Source: an uncultured Rhodocyclaceae bacterium (GTDB lineage Bacteria > Pseudomonadota > Gammaproteobacteria > Burkholderiales > Rhodocyclaceae). From it: DNA of 64,000 nucleotides. The position numbers and the translations under genes are program-made. Positions 48,789 to 58,589 of this stretch are shown here, piece by piece; within the stretch, counting starts at the first letter, position 1, and each line of letters starts with the position of its first letter. The stretch is taken from positions 372,001 through 436,000 of the forward strand of contig CAJQTY010000002.1 of the NCBI GenBank assembly GCA_907163075.1. The letters run 5' to 3'. The notes beneath the pieces are model-generated. The model saw only the letters and a list, made by a program, of their open reading frames with translations. It was not told the origin of the DNA and did not search any database.

Positions 48789-51700
48789 TCAGTCGGCATT
48801 CTCCAGCCAGCGCAGCAGCGTTGCATAGAGCACGTCGGGATCGACCGGCTTGCCGATATGGTCGTTCATGCCGGCCTCCAGGCAGGCTTGCCGATCGTCG
48901 GCAAAAACGTTGCTGGTCATGGCCAGAATGAATGGCCGGGTCTGCCTGCCCGGCAATTGGCGGATGGCTTGCGCGGCTTGCACGCCGCCCATGCCTGGCA
49001 TCTGCACATCCATGAGCACGATCGCATACTCGGTGCCGCGCACCCGCTCCACGGCCTGCACGCCGTCGCCCACCGCATCGACGACGAGTCCGGCAAGCCC
49101 AAGAAGTTCGAGCGCCACCTCGCGACTGACCGGATCGTCCTCGGCCAGCAGGATTAGCCGCCCGCTGAACCGCGCCTTGATGACGTTTTCCAGCGCGACC
49201 TTTTCCGGCTGCGACTCGGGCTCGCTCGATGCGGTAGAGGTTTTGCGCAGGCGCGCGCTGAACCAGAACGTGCTGCCTGCCCCCGGGAGGCTTTCAACGC
49301 CGACTTCGCCGCCCATCTTGCGCGCCAGATGGCGGCTGATCGCGAGACCGAGGCCGGTTCCCCCATATTTCCGTGTGGTTGATGCATCGGCCTGGACGAA
49401 GGCATTGAAAATCTGGACCTGTTGCTCGCTGGTCAGGCCGATCCCCTGATCGCGTACCCCGATCCGTAGCAGCACGCTCTGGTCGTCCTCTTCGGCGACC
49501 TGCAGATGCACCGCGATTTCTCCGCGATCGGAGAACTTGATCGCGTTTCCGACAAAGTTGATGAGGATCTGGGAAAGCCGCATCGAATCGCCCACCAGGA
49601 CCAGCGGAACCGAATGGTCGATGGCCCTCGACAAGTGCAGGCCTTGCATGGTGGCGCGATCGTGCATCATGGCCAGGACGTTATCGACGATCCCGGCCGG
49701 CGAGAACTCGCTTTCCACGAGGTCGAGGTAGCCGGCCTCGATCTTCGAAAGATCGAGGATATTATTGATGATGCCGAGCAGATGTTTCGCCGCTTCGTTG
49801 ATCTTGCCGAGCTTGTCCTGGGCATTGGCGTTGGCCGCATCTTTTCGCAGCAGGTGCGTCAAGCCGATGATGGCGTTCATCGGCGTCCGGATTTCATGAC
49901 TCATGTTGGCCAGGAAGCTGCTCTTGGCCCGGCTTGCCGATTCGGCCGCATTCTTGGCCTCGGCCAGTTGCGCGGTGCGGCTGGCGACCAGGTCTTCGAG
50001 ATGGTCGCGGTACCCCTTGAGCTCGGCTTCGATCCGCTTGCGGTGGCTGATGTCGACATCGACACAAAACAGTTCGGGCTTCTTGCCCGCCACACTGACT
50101 ACCGCGTGACTGGAAATGACATCAATCCGCGAGCCATCCTTGCGCATCAGCGACAACTCCTCCGCCGCGATGGACCGTTTGCTCTCGATCATGCCGGCGA
50201 CGGCGTCCCGTACAGGTTCAATCATTTCCGGCGGGATGATCAGGTCGGTCAGCTTGCTCCCGATGGCTTCGCTGGCGGCATAACCGTAGAAGCTCTCGGA
50301 GGCGTCGTTCCAGTAGAGCGTAGTGAGGTCCGCGTCGTAGCATTGCACGGCTACGGTGGAAATTTCGTTTAACAGTTTGCGGAAACGCTGGTCGCTTTCC
50401 TGCAGAATCTCGTTCGCCAGCTTGCGCTCGGTAATATCGAGGCAATAGCCGATGTAGCCGATGAATTGCCCCTGCGTATCGAAGCGCGGGCAGCCATCGT
50501 CCTGAATCCAGCGGTACTCGCCGTCATTCCGGCGCAGGCGATAGTCCATGCTGAATCTCTCGCGCCTTTCGAAAGCGCCCCGGTAGACATCCAGGCAAGC
50601 CTGAAAATCGTCGGGATGGACGCCTTCGGCCCAGCCGCTGCCAAGCTCGCTGGCCAGCGGACGACCGGTAAAGTCCAGCCACACCTTGTTGAAGTAGTTG
50701 CACAGGCCGTCGGTCCCGGCGGTCCAGATCAGCGCCTGCCCCGAGTCGGCCAGCGTCCGGTATTGCAATTCGCGTTCGCGAAGTTCGTTCTGCACGCTCT
50801 GGCGCTCGCTGACCAGATGATTGACCCTGAGCAGGGCCGCTCCAAACAGACCGACGCTCACGAGCATGCCGAGCGAGGTGACCAGAAAGGACTTCTGACG
50901 AACCTGCTCGGACTGGCGTTTCAGATCGGCGATGGTGGTCTTGTGCTCGCTTTCCATCTGTGTAAAGTCCAAAGCCAGCTGTGCCAGCAATTCGTTGCCA
51001 TCAAGGATCAACTGTTGCCGGCTCCTTTCGGATCGGCCCGAACGGCTATCGTCCGCAGTTTCCCTGGCCCAATCGAGTAGTTCCCGGACGCGCGATTCGA
51101 AACGAGCGTACAGCCCGGTCTCCGCCGGGTTATCGGCGCGCCCCTGGTTCAGTTCCTCCAGCAGAAGACGAGCGTGCTCGGCGGCACCACGACCGGCGCT
51201 GAGGAAGACCCGATCGCCGGTGAGCAGAAAACGTAACACATGGCTCTGATACTGGGCGGTGCTGGCGAGGATGTCGGCAGCTGTGGCGTAGTTTGACTCG
51301 CTTTGCGCCAGCCTCTGGTTGGTTTCGGAAACCTGATGCTGGGAGCGTATGCCGGTCAGGCCGATGACGATCAATATCGCCATGCCCAGGGCGAATCCAG
51401 CCGTGGCTGTTTTGCCAAGTTCCCAGGCAAATGACTTTTGCTTCCACGTCAGGAGAAGGCAGGCGGCGCCGAGCAGCGCCAAAAGAATTGCCGAATCCGC
51501 GGACATCACGGTCAGCCCCATCCAGCCAAATACGCCAAGGATCGGGGAAAGGTAGGTGACCAGCGACGAAATCGCCAGAAACAACACCAACAGGCTGCAG
51601 AATGCCGACGCCATCGTCCTTATGTGAGCGCAATTTGGCGTGCTGCTAACGATCAGCGAGATACTCAGCAGAATGAAGCAGATGGCCGATTCGGGCGCCA

Positions 51701-51995
51701 TGCGCAATGCTTCCGCGGTACCGGCCGAGGCCAGCCCGTCGTCGATCGGAAAGATGTCGACACCGAGTTTCCAGCCGAAGAAGTATTCACTCAGGGTAAG
51801 CAGGCCGATCAGCGCCGGAATCAGAGCGATTACTGCCCACCTGCGCGATAACGTAAAGTCTCCCCGCGCCGCGAGCGGCAGCGCCAGGGCCAGCCCGGCG
51901 AAAATAAAGCATAGCGCCGCGTTTGGCTTCATCGTGAGCCAGCGCTGCAGGATGCTCCTGAGCACGCTGATGTCCAGCACATGGCCACTCAGCAC
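48789..51995 (-). CDS. Membrane hybrid histidine kinase (CHASE3-PAS-PAS-HisKA-HATPase-REC); 5' end uncertain
   Basis: This 1068-aa open frame has hydrophobic N-terminal segments, a CHASE3-like periplasmic region (about residues 200-355), two PAS/PAC domains (about 390-525 and 530-660), HisKA with [19 protein letters not shown], HATPase with [11 protein letters not shown] and [13 protein letters not shown], and a REC domain with phospho-acceptor Asp in [11 protein letters not shown]. The frame begins at GTG 51995 after an in-frame TGA at 52018-52020. Family-like sequence appears to go on upstream in shifted frames to about 52080, so the true start is probably lost in damaged or low-quality sequence. 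Confidence 0.9.
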   Translation of the reverse strand: MLSGHVLDISVLRSILQRWLTMKPNAALCFIFAGLALALPLAARGDFTLSRRWAVIALIPALIGLLTLSEYFFGWKLGVDIFPIDDGLASAGTAEALRMAPESAICFILLSISLIVSSTPNCAHIRTMASAFCSLLVLFLAISSLVTYLSPILGVFGWMGLTVMSADSAILLALLGAACLLLTWKQKSFAWELGKTATAGFALGMAILIVIGLTGIRSQHQVSETNQRLAQSESNYATAADILASTAQYQSHVLRFLLTGDRVFLSAGRGAAEHARLLLEELNQGRADNPAETGLYARFESRVRELLDWARETADDSRSGRSERSRQQLILDGNELLAQLALDFTQMESEHKTTIADLKRQSEQVRQKSFLVTSLGMLVSVGLFGAALLRVNHLVSERQSVQNELRERELQYRTLADSGQALIWTAGTDGLCNYFNKVWLDFTGRPLASELGSGWAEGVHPDDFQACLDVYRGAFERRERFSMDYRLRRNDGEYRWIQDDGCPRFDTQGQFIGYIGYCLDITERKLANEILQESDQRFRKLLNEISTVAVQCYDADLTTLYWNDASESFYGYAASEAIGSKLTDLIIPPEMIEPVRDAVAGMIESKRSIAAEELSLMRKDGSRIDVISSHAVVSVAGKKPELFCVDVDISHRKRIEAELKGYRDHLEDLVASRTAQLAEAKNAAESASRAKSSFLANMSHEIRTPMNAIIGLTHLLRKDAANANAQDKLGKINEAAKHLLGIINNILDLSKIEAGYLDLVESEFSPAGIVDNVLAMMHDRATMQGLHLSRAIDHSVPLVLVGDSMRLSQILINFVGNAIKFSDRGEIAVHLQVAEEDDQSVLLRIGVRDQGIGLTSEQQVQIFNAFVQADASTTRKYGGTGLGLAISRHLARKMGGEVGVESLPGAGSTFWFSARLRKTSTASSEPESQPEKVALENVIKARFSGRLILLAEDDPVSREVALELLGLAGLVVDAVGDGVQAVERVRGTEYAIVLMDVQMPGMGGVQAAQAIRQLPGRQTRPFILAMTSNVFADDRQACLEAGMNDHIGKPVDPDVLYATLLRWLENAD

Positions 51996-52020
51996 GACGC
52001 CTCCGACAAGGACGGCTCAA

Positions 52021-53109
52021 CTGATGCCCGCGCAACCGCATACGCCCGTGCGCAATTGCCCTTTGGACTCTCGATCAACATCGGACTAAGTACCTCCCAA
52101 CTTTCCCTGGTCGATAAAGCCCTCGTAGTTTACCCCGTCTAGCGTCCCGACCTTCCGCCTCTACACACGCGCCCCCTCATCTCTACCTACCTTCCGATGA
52201 TTATGGGAAGTGATACTATTGATTACTCGTCCAGTGTGTCCCTCTAGTCCCCTGCTCGTCTCGACGACAAAGACGCGTGATCCACGCCCAACCGGCCAAC
52301 AGTGCGCGGCTAGCGCAACAAAAGAAGCCTACAACTGCACACAATGGTTCACGAGAGCGTGTCGCAGGGAGGCGAAACGGCACCACACCAAACACCCATG
52401 TCCGAAGACACCAGATTGCGTCTTGCACTCCGGGAAATGCCACCGCTCCCTATCTCCCAGTGAAGAACCTCCACCGAAGAGGGCTAGACGATTAAAACTT
52501 AAAGTGAGGAGATACACACACACCCGAGAAAGGAAGAATTTTAAAAGAGGAAGCCCTGAGCTCTCCTCCCTCCGCGCTCGTGACTGAATACCTACACCAC
52601 CAGTCGTATGGAGCTTGTTGAGCTCGTTGGCATCGGCACCTCGCACTGGCTTGGGCAGGTGCGTGGCTTGTGTCACAACCCCGTCCGCGACACACGACGG
52701 CGCGTGCCTCAAAAACCGTGACACGCGGCGCATGTGTAAGGAGCCGACACCACGGCGGCCCGCGGGCGCCAAAAAAGACGCGGGCCCGCTCGTGAGGCCG
52801 TAGTGCCTGAATAAGTGTGGACCGTGGGGAGAGCGATTGACAGGCGGCCGGGGCAGCGCACGACCGCGCGGTCTGCAACTCGTTCAAGCGGGGGGAGCCC
52901 TGGGGGGAAACCCCCTCCGCAGCGACGCTGCCTCCCTAGCCTTCTCAGCCCTCGAAGCGGTAATGACGAGTACACGATCGCGCACAGCGAAGAACACGAC
53001 CCACACACACACACACGAATCGCCACTCGCGGCTACCGGGCGTTGTGAGAAGAACAAGTAGAGAGTGCTATACATTTACAAGGGGCAGCTACTCTAGGAA
53101 ACATGGTGA
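52021..53109. other. Anomalous 1.1-kb stretch: probable low-quality sequence or contig join
   Basis: No credible gene is found on either strand. The text is rich in short runs (for example an acac tract at about 52991-53005), and stops are dense in every frame. At the left edge the kinase N-terminus fades with frameshifts. At the right edge the potF 5' end fades: 53065-53109 reads VLYIYKGQLL then stops, recognisable as a corrupted binding-protein N-terminus. Both flanks degrade towards the middle, which fits read tails, not biology. Confidence 0.7.
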
Positions 53110-54078
53110 AGATTCGAGAAGGAAACGGGCATCAAGGTCAACTACCAGACCTTTGAAAACAACGAGGGCCTGCACGCCAAGTTGGTCGCCGGCAATAGCG
53201 GCTTCGATCTGGTCGTGCCCGGTGCGGTGTTTGCCAAATCGCAAATCGATGGTCGCCTGCTGATGAAGCTCGACAAGACGCTGATCCCCAACCTCGGCAA
53301 CCTCGACCCGGACATCATGGGCAAACTGGCAACGGTCGATCCGGGCAATGACTACCTGGTGCCCTGGGCCTGGAGCTATACCACGGTGAGCATCAACAAG
53401 GCCAAGGTCACTAAGGCCCTCGGCTCGACCCCGCTGCCGGAAAACGCCTGGGATCTGGTGTTCAACCCGACCTACACGGCAAAGCTCAAATCCTGCGGCA
53501 TCGCCTACCTTGATTCGCCAACCGAGATCATCCCGCCGGCCATGCATTACCTGGGCAAGAACGCTTACTCCAACGATCCGGCCGACCACAAGGCCGCCGG
53601 CGAAATGCTGGCCAAGGTGCGCCCGCACATCCGCATGTTCACCAGCACCATGATCGATGACCTGGCCGGTGGCAAGGCCTGCGTTGCCCTCGGCTGGGCC
53701 GGCGACATGAATATTGCCCGCGCCCGTGCGCTCGAAAACAAGAGCAAGAACGAGATCGAGGTCCTGCTGCCGAAGTCGGGCGGCCTGATCTTCTTTGATT
53801 CGCTGGCCATTCCGATGGATGCCAAGCATCCGCAAAACGCCGCGGCGTTCATCAATTTCTTCCTGCGCCCGGAAGTCTCGGCCTCGCTGACCAACGAGCT
53901 CAGCTATGCCACAGCCAACAAGGCGAGCCGGGACAAAGTCACGCCTGAGATTGCCCAGAACAAGACCGTGTTCGTTGATGCCGAAAACATGGCGAAAATG
54001 GTTTCGCCCTCGAGTTTCAGCAACGAGGCTCGCGAATCCATGAGCAATGTTTACACCAAGTTCAAGAAAGGCAAGTGA
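53110..54078 (+). CDS. potF: Polyamine ABC transporter substrate-binding protein, 5' end corrupted
   Basis: The open frame from 53110 to 54078 encodes about 322 residues of a PotF/PotD-type periplasmic binding protein: EKETGIKVNYQTFENNEG, GFDLVVPGAVF, DYLVPWAWSYTTVSINK and GGLIFFDSLAIPMDAKHP. The signal peptide and first roughly 40 residues are unreadable because of stops in the preceding anomalous stretch. It is the first gene of potFGHI and is followed by a terminator-like attenuator. Confidence 0.88.
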   Translation, partial: RFEKETGIKVNYQTFENNEGLHAKLVAGNSGFDLVVPGAVFAKSQIDGRLLMKLDKTLIPNLGNLDPDIMGKLATVDPGNDYLVPWAWSYTTVSINKAKVTKALGSTPLPENAWDLVFNPTYTAKLKSCGIAYLDSPTEIIPPAMHYLGKNAYSNDPADHKAAGEMLAKVRPHIRMFTSTMIDDLAGGKACVALGWAGDMNIARARALENKSKNEIEVLLPKSGGLIFFDSLAIPMDAKHPQNAAAFINFFLRPEVSASLTNELSYATANKASRDKVTPEIAQNKTVFVDAENMAKMVSPSSFSNEARESMSNVYTKFKKGK

Positions 54079-54119
54079 TTCGTCCTGAAAGCGCTGTTCC
54101 AGACTGACCTGAACAGGCT

Positions 54120-54154
54120 GTGTATCATCCCTCCTGGTGATACACGGCTTTTTT
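54120..54154 (+). terminator. Terminator-like attenuator between potF and potG
   Basis: Arms 54120-54127 and 54138-54145 form an 8-bp stem followed by six T residues (54149-54154). It would raise binding-protein yield relative to the membrane complex. Confidence 0.75.
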
Positions 54155-54190
54155 CTTTGACAATTGGTTTGACCGTAGGAATTAACCGTA

Positions 54191-55294
54191 ATGGCCCAGC
54201 TTGACTCGCACAAACCCGGCTTTTTGATAACCGAAAATCTGGTCAAGCGCTTTGACGATGTTCTGGCCGTTGCCGACGTATCGATCTCCATCCGGAAGGG
54301 CGAAATATTCGCCCTGCTCGGCAGTTCGGGCTGCGGCAAATCCACCTTGCTGCGCATGCTCGCCGGGTTTGAAAAACCGACCTCGGGCCGTGTTCTGCTG
54401 GATGGCGTCGATATCGCCTCGTTCCCCCCGTACGAGCGGCCGATCAACATGATGTTCCAGTCCTATGCCCTGTTTCCCCACCTCAACGTGTGGGACAACG
54501 TGGCCTTTGGCCTCAAGCGCGAAGGCATGCCGAGCGCGCAGATCAGGACACGGGTGGACGAAATGCTCAACCTGGTGCAGCTCACGGCCTACGCCAAGCG
54601 CAGCCCGCACCAACTGTCGGGCGGCCAGCAGCAGCGCGTGGCGCTGGCGCGCAGCCTGGCCAAGAAGCCGCAGTTGCTGCTGCTCGACGAACCTCTGGGC
54701 GCGCTGGACAAGCAGCTGCGCGAGCGCACGCAGTTCGAACTGGTCAATATCATCGAATCGGTTGGCGTAACGGTGGTGATGGTGACCCACGACCAGGAAG
54801 AAGCGATGACCATGGCCTCGCGTATTGCCGTCATGGATCAGGGCTGGGTGTTGCAGGTCGGCACTCCGAAAGAAATCTACGAGTGCCCGAACAACCGTTT
54901 CGTGGCCGACTTCATCGGCAATATCAATCTCTTCGACGGCCAGTTGAGCGTGGACGAACACGACCGCTGCGAAATCGCCACCGACCAGGGGGTCGTGCAC
55001 ATCGCGCATGGCATCGGCGGTGCCATCGGAATGCCGCTGACGGTGGCCGTGCGTCCGGAAAAGATCCACATTTCCAAGGATCAGCCGAATGCGCGCGTCA
55101 ATCTGTTCAGCGGCAAGGTACGCGAGATCGCCTATTTTGGCAGTTACAGCACCTACATCGTGGAAATGACCGACGGGCGCCGTGTCTCGATTACCCGCTC
55201 GAATCGCAGCCGTCTCGACAACACGGACATCACCTGGGAAGACCGTGTCTATTTCTGGTGGTCCGAGACGGCCCCCATTGCCTTGACCCAATGA
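54191..55294 (+). CDS. potG: Polyamine ABC transporter ATP-binding protein
   Basis: This 367-aa ATPase has intact Walker A (GSSGCGKST), Q-loop [11 protein letters not shown], signature [14 protein letters not shown], Walker [12 protein letters not shown] and H-loop VTHDQEE, with a C-terminal TOBE region. The [14 protein letters not shown] stretch is typical of PotA/PotG. Its stop overlaps an ATG (ATGA at 55291-55294). Confidence 0.95.
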   Translation: MAQLDSHKPGFLITENLVKRFDDVLAVADVSISIRKGEIFALLGSSGCGKSTLLRMLAGFEKPTSGRVLLDGVDIASFPPYERPINMMFQSYALFPHLNVWDNVAFGLKREGMPSAQIRTRVDEMLNLVQLTAYAKRSPHQLSGGQQQRVALARSLAKKPQLLLLDEPLGALDKQLRERTQFELVNIIESVGVTVVMVTHDQEEAMTMASRIAVMDQGWVLQVGTPKEIYECPNNRFVADFIGNINLFDGQLSVDEHDRCEIATDQGVVHIAHGIGGAIGMPLTVAVRPEKIHISKDQPNARVNLFSGKVREIAYFGSYSTYIVEMTDGRRVSITRSNRSRLDNTDITWEDRVYFWWSETAPIALTQ

Positions 55295-55305
55295 GGCGCT
55301 GGACC

Positions 55306-56247
55306 ATGAACCTGGAAAAATGGCTGCATCTGCTTCCCGGCAAACGTTTCATCATCGGCGTGCCCTACGTCTGGCTGCTGATATTTTTTGTCATCCCCTT
55401 CCTGATCCTGCTGCGCATCAGCGTGACGGACATGGGCAACGGCGTCGATCCCTTCGCGCCGCTGTCCGAGATGATCGAAGGTACGCTGCGCATTACGCTC
55501 AAGTACCAGAATTACCTGTCGATCTTCGAGCTGACCGACGATAACGACGCCATGGCGCTGGGCGAGACGATCTACGTCATCGCCTATCTCACCTCGGTCA
55601 AGTATGCCTTGTGGACGACGGTACTGTGCCTGTTTATCTGTTATCCGTTTGCCTACTTCATCGCCCGCGCCCGGAAGAGCATCCAGCCGGCGCTGCTGAT
55701 GATGGTCATGCTGCCCTTCTGGACCTCGTTCCTGCTGCGTGTCTATGCCTGGAAGGGCATCCTCGCCGACCAGGGGGTGGTGAACAACGTCCTGCTGTGG
55801 CTGGGCGTCATCGAGGAACCCTTGCTGTTGCTGTATTCGGACGTTTCGATGCTGGTCGGCATGACCTATGTCTATTGCCCGTTCATGATCCTGCCGCTCT
55901 ACGCGACGCTGGTAAAAATGGACTTCCGCCTGCTGGAGGCCGCCTACGATCTCGGCGCCAGTCCGTGGAAGGCGTTCTGGCTGGTGACCGTGCCGCTGAG
56001 CAAGGCCGGCATCATTGCCGGCTCGATGCTGGTGTTCATCCCCTGCCTCGGCGAATTCGTCATTCCCTCGCTGCTCGGCGGCGCCGAAAACCTCATGATC
56101 GGCCGCGTCGTCTGGGACGAGATGTTCAGCAGCAACAACTGGCCGCGCGCCGCCGCGCTGGCCGTGGTCATGGTCCTCTTCATCCTGGTGCCGATGGCGG
56201 TCTACACGCACTACAGCGCCGAGCGCGACGCGGCAGAGGAAGACTGA
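55306..56247 (+). CDS. potH: Polyamine ABC transporter permease (PotH/PotB)
   Basis: This 313-aa protein is a six-TM permease with EAA-loop EAAYDLGASPWKAFWLVTVP and MVMLPFWTSFLLRVYAW. GAGGCG lies 7-9 bases before ATG 55306. An ATG at 55291 overlapping the potG stop is an alternative. It ends two bases before potI. Confidence 0.94.
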   Translation: MNLEKWLHLLPGKRFIIGVPYVWLLIFFVIPFLILLRISVTDMGNGVDPFAPLSEMIEGTLRITLKYQNYLSIFELTDDNDAMALGETIYVIAYLTSVKYALWTTVLCLFICYPFAYFIARARKSIQPALLMMVMLPFWTSFLLRVYAWKGILADQGVVNNVLLWLGVIEEPLLLLYSDVSMLVGMTYVYCPFMILPLYATLVKMDFRLLEAAYDLGASPWKAFWLVTVPLSKAGIIAGSMLVFIPCLGEFVIPSLLGGAENLMIGRVVWDEMFSSNNWPRAAALAVVMVLFILVPMAVYTHYSAERDAAEED

Positions 56248-56248
56248 G

Positions 56249-57112
56249 ATGGCGAATCCTTCACGACTCGTGCAGCGCTTCTTTGGCCGCTTCTGGCTGG
56301 GAATGGTCTATCTCTTCCTTTATTTCCCGCTCTTTTTCCTGATCCTTTTTTCCTTCAACAGCACCCGCCAGGATGGCGTGTTCACCGGCTTCTCGACACG
56401 CTGGTACGCGGCGCTGATCAACGATTCACGGCTGGTCGAGGGGTTTTTCCTGTCCTTGAAGGTGGCCGTGATCACCGGGACGCTGTCGGTGATCCTGGGG
56501 ACTTTTGCCGCCTTCACACTCGTGCGCTATTCGCGCTTTCGTGGGCGCTCGCTGTTTTCCGGCCTGGTCAGCGCGCCGCTGGTCATGCCTGAAGTCATCG
56601 TCGGCCTCTCGCTGCTGCTGCTCATGGTCGCCGTGCAACAAGCCATCGGCTGGCCCGAGCGGGGCGCGACCACCATCGTCATCGGCCATACCCTGATCGG
56701 CATGGCCTACGCCACGGTGGTCATCGCCGCGCGCCTGCGCGAGATGGACCGTTCGATCGAGGAAGCGGCGATGGATCTCGGCTGTCGTCCGTTGCAGGTC
56801 TTCTTCCTGGTCACCCTGCCGAATATCCTGCCGTCGCTGATCGCCGCCTGGATGCTGACCTTCACCCTGTCTTTTGATGATGTGGTCGTTTCCGAATTTC
56901 TCTCTGGCCCCGGCGTCACGACCCTGCCCCAGGTCATTTTCGGCTATGCCCGGCGCGGTGTGAATCCATCGATCTACGCGGCGGCGACGCTGCTGATCCT
57001 CACGGTGTCGATCGGCATCATTGCCTACAGCATTACGACGATGCGCAAGCAAGCCCGTCGTGAGCGCGAAGCCCGCGCCGCCGTGCGTGCCGAGTTGGCG
57101 ACGCGCGCATAA
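56249..57112 (+). CDS. potI: Polyamine ABC transporter permease (PotI/PotC)
   Basis: This 287-aa six-TM permease has the EAA loop EEAAMDLGCRPLQVFFLVTLP, a conserved SFDDVVVSEFLSGPG and a basic cytoplasmic tail. It is the last gene of potFGHI and is convergent with the cardiolipin synthase gene. Confidence 0.94.
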   Translation: MANPSRLVQRFFGRFWLGMVYLFLYFPLFFLILFSFNSTRQDGVFTGFSTRWYAALINDSRLVEGFFLSLKVAVITGTLSVILGTFAAFTLVRYSRFRGRSLFSGLVSAPLVMPEVIVGLSLLLLMVAVQQAIGWPERGATTIVIGHTLIGMAYATVVIAARLREMDRSIEEAAMDLGCRPLQVFFLVTLPNILPSLIAAWMLTFTLSFDDVVVSEFLSGPGVTTLPQVIFGYARRGVNPSIYAAATLLILTVSIGIIAYSITTMRKQARREREARAAVRAELATRA

Positions 57113-57158
57113 GCCGTTCGCCGCCGGCGGTGACCATGATTGGCGGCCTTTTTACGGA

Positions 57159-58589
57159 TTACAACTGGAAGGCCAGCCACAGGAGCAATCCCTCGACCAG
57201 TTCGCGGATGATGCCGGGGCGGCGCGCGACGTAGGGCGCCGATTCCTGTCGGCGCGCCTCGATCCAGTCGGAGAAGTCGCGTACCGCCGTCCGCTCGTAG
57301 AAGGCGACCATCAGCTCGTAGTTGAGGAACAGGCTGCGCCCGTCGAGGTTGGCTGAGCCGGCCAGGGCGAGTTCGTCGTCGATCAGCACCGCCTTGGCGT
57401 GAATCATGCGCGGGTGCAGCCAGACCCGTCCGCCCGCGGCGACCAGGTCGCGCAGCGAGCGGTGGCGCGCAAAATCGGCCAGACGATGATTGGAGCGGGC
57501 GGGCAGGACGAGATCGACCTCGATACCGCGCCGCGCGGCCAGCGTCAACGCCGTGAGCAGCGACGCGTCGGGAACGAAATACGGGGTCACCGCCAGTATC
57601 CGCTGTTGCGAGGTAAAGCAGCCGGAAATCAGCAGGGTGAAAATGGTGTCGTCCGGCTGATCGGGGCCGCTGGCCACCAGTTGCGCCAGTCCGCCGGAAA
57701 CCGACGCCGGCGCCTGCGCAACGAGAGACGGCGGCAGCCGACGCTCGGTGGCAAAGGCCCAGTCCAGTTCGAACTGCCGCAGCGCCTGGCCGGCAAGTTC
57801 CCCGCCCAGATCGAAGCTGAGGTCGAGCCAGGGCTTGCTCCCGAGCAGCGGACGCGGATCGCCCTCGAAATATTCGGCGGCCAGGTTGCGGCCGCCGCAC
57901 CACAGATGAGTACCGTCGGCGATAACCATCTTGCGGTGGTTGCGCAAGTTGGTGCGCCCGCGCTTGGGCGAGCGAAACGGCGGCACGAAACGGATCACTT
58001 CGACCCCGGCCTCGGCGAAGCCCTTGAGATCGGGATAGCCACCGAGATAGATTCCGATGCCGTCGATCAGCAGCCTGACTCTGACCCCCGCACGAGCCCG
58101 CTGCTTGAGCAGTTCGGCAATTTCATCGCCCAATACGTCGCGCCCGAAAAGGAAGGTCGACACCTCCAGCGTTCGCCTGGCCCCGTCGATGACCCGCCGC
58201 AGCGCGGCCAGAGCGTGCGTGCCGTCGGCATGGACGCTGAACTGCGCAAAAGCGACCGGCACCGGCAGCCCCATCGCCATGCCGAGCTGCTGCGAGCGCG
58301 CCACCGTGGCGTGCGTCGCGGAAACCGACACCGCCGTCTGCCGCTTTCCGGGCGGCTGGCGGGACGCGACCACCTTGCGGCTGCCGAACGCCAGATACAG
58401 TGGCAAGGTCAGAAAAGGCAGCAGCACGATACCCAGCACCCAGGCAATCGCCGCCGAGGGATGGCGGCGCTGGTGCAAAGTGTGCGAGGCCGCGACGTAG
58501 ATGATCAGGCCGATCGTCACCAGCAGGCCGTCGATGACGCCCCAGTTGTTGCCAACCCAGTCGGACAGCAGGTTGACGAGTTCAATCAT
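57159..58589 (-). CDS. cls: Cardiolipin synthase / phospholipase D family
   Basis: This 476-aa protein has two N-terminal membrane segments and two PLD HKD motifs (NHRKMVIADG near residue 220 and HAKAVLIDDELALAGSANLD near residue 395), the layout of bacterial ClsA, which joins two phosphatidylglycerols into cardiolipin. ATG 58589 overlaps the stop of the upstream gene by four bases, so the two are coupled. Confidence 0.93.
   Translation of the reverse strand: MIELVNLLSDWVGNNWGVIDGLLVTIGLIIYVAASHTLHQRRHPSAAIAWVLGIVLLPFLTLPLYLAFGSRKVVASRQPPGKRQTAVSVSATHATVARSQQLGMAMGLPVPVAFAQFSVHADGTHALAALRRVIDGARRTLEVSTFLFGRDVLGDEIAELLKQRARAGVRVRLLIDGIGIYLGGYPDLKGFAEAGVEVIRFVPPFRSPKRGRTNLRNHRKMVIADGTHLWCGGRNLAAEYFEGDPRPLLGSKPWLDLSFDLGGELAGQALRQFELDWAFATERRLPPSLVAQAPASVSGGLAQLVASGPDQPDDTIFTLLISGCFTSQQRILAVTPYFVPDASLLTALTLAARRGIEVDLVLPARSNHRLADFARHRSLRDLVAAGGRVWLHPRMIHAKAVLIDDELALAGSANLDGRSLFLNYELMVAFYERTAVRDFSDWIEARRQESAPYVARRPGIIRELVEGLLLWLAFQL

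Noticed and set aside
48711-49157. Rightward frame with a hydrophobic start (ALAVAIIIF-type) running into the kinase 3' end
   Set aside because: Most of it is antisense to the receiver domain, and only about 35 residues look membrane-like; too little to support a gene.
52329-52772. 147-aa frame in the anomalous block
   Set aside because: No family resemblance, no ribosome site, and it lies in sequence that I consider unreliable.
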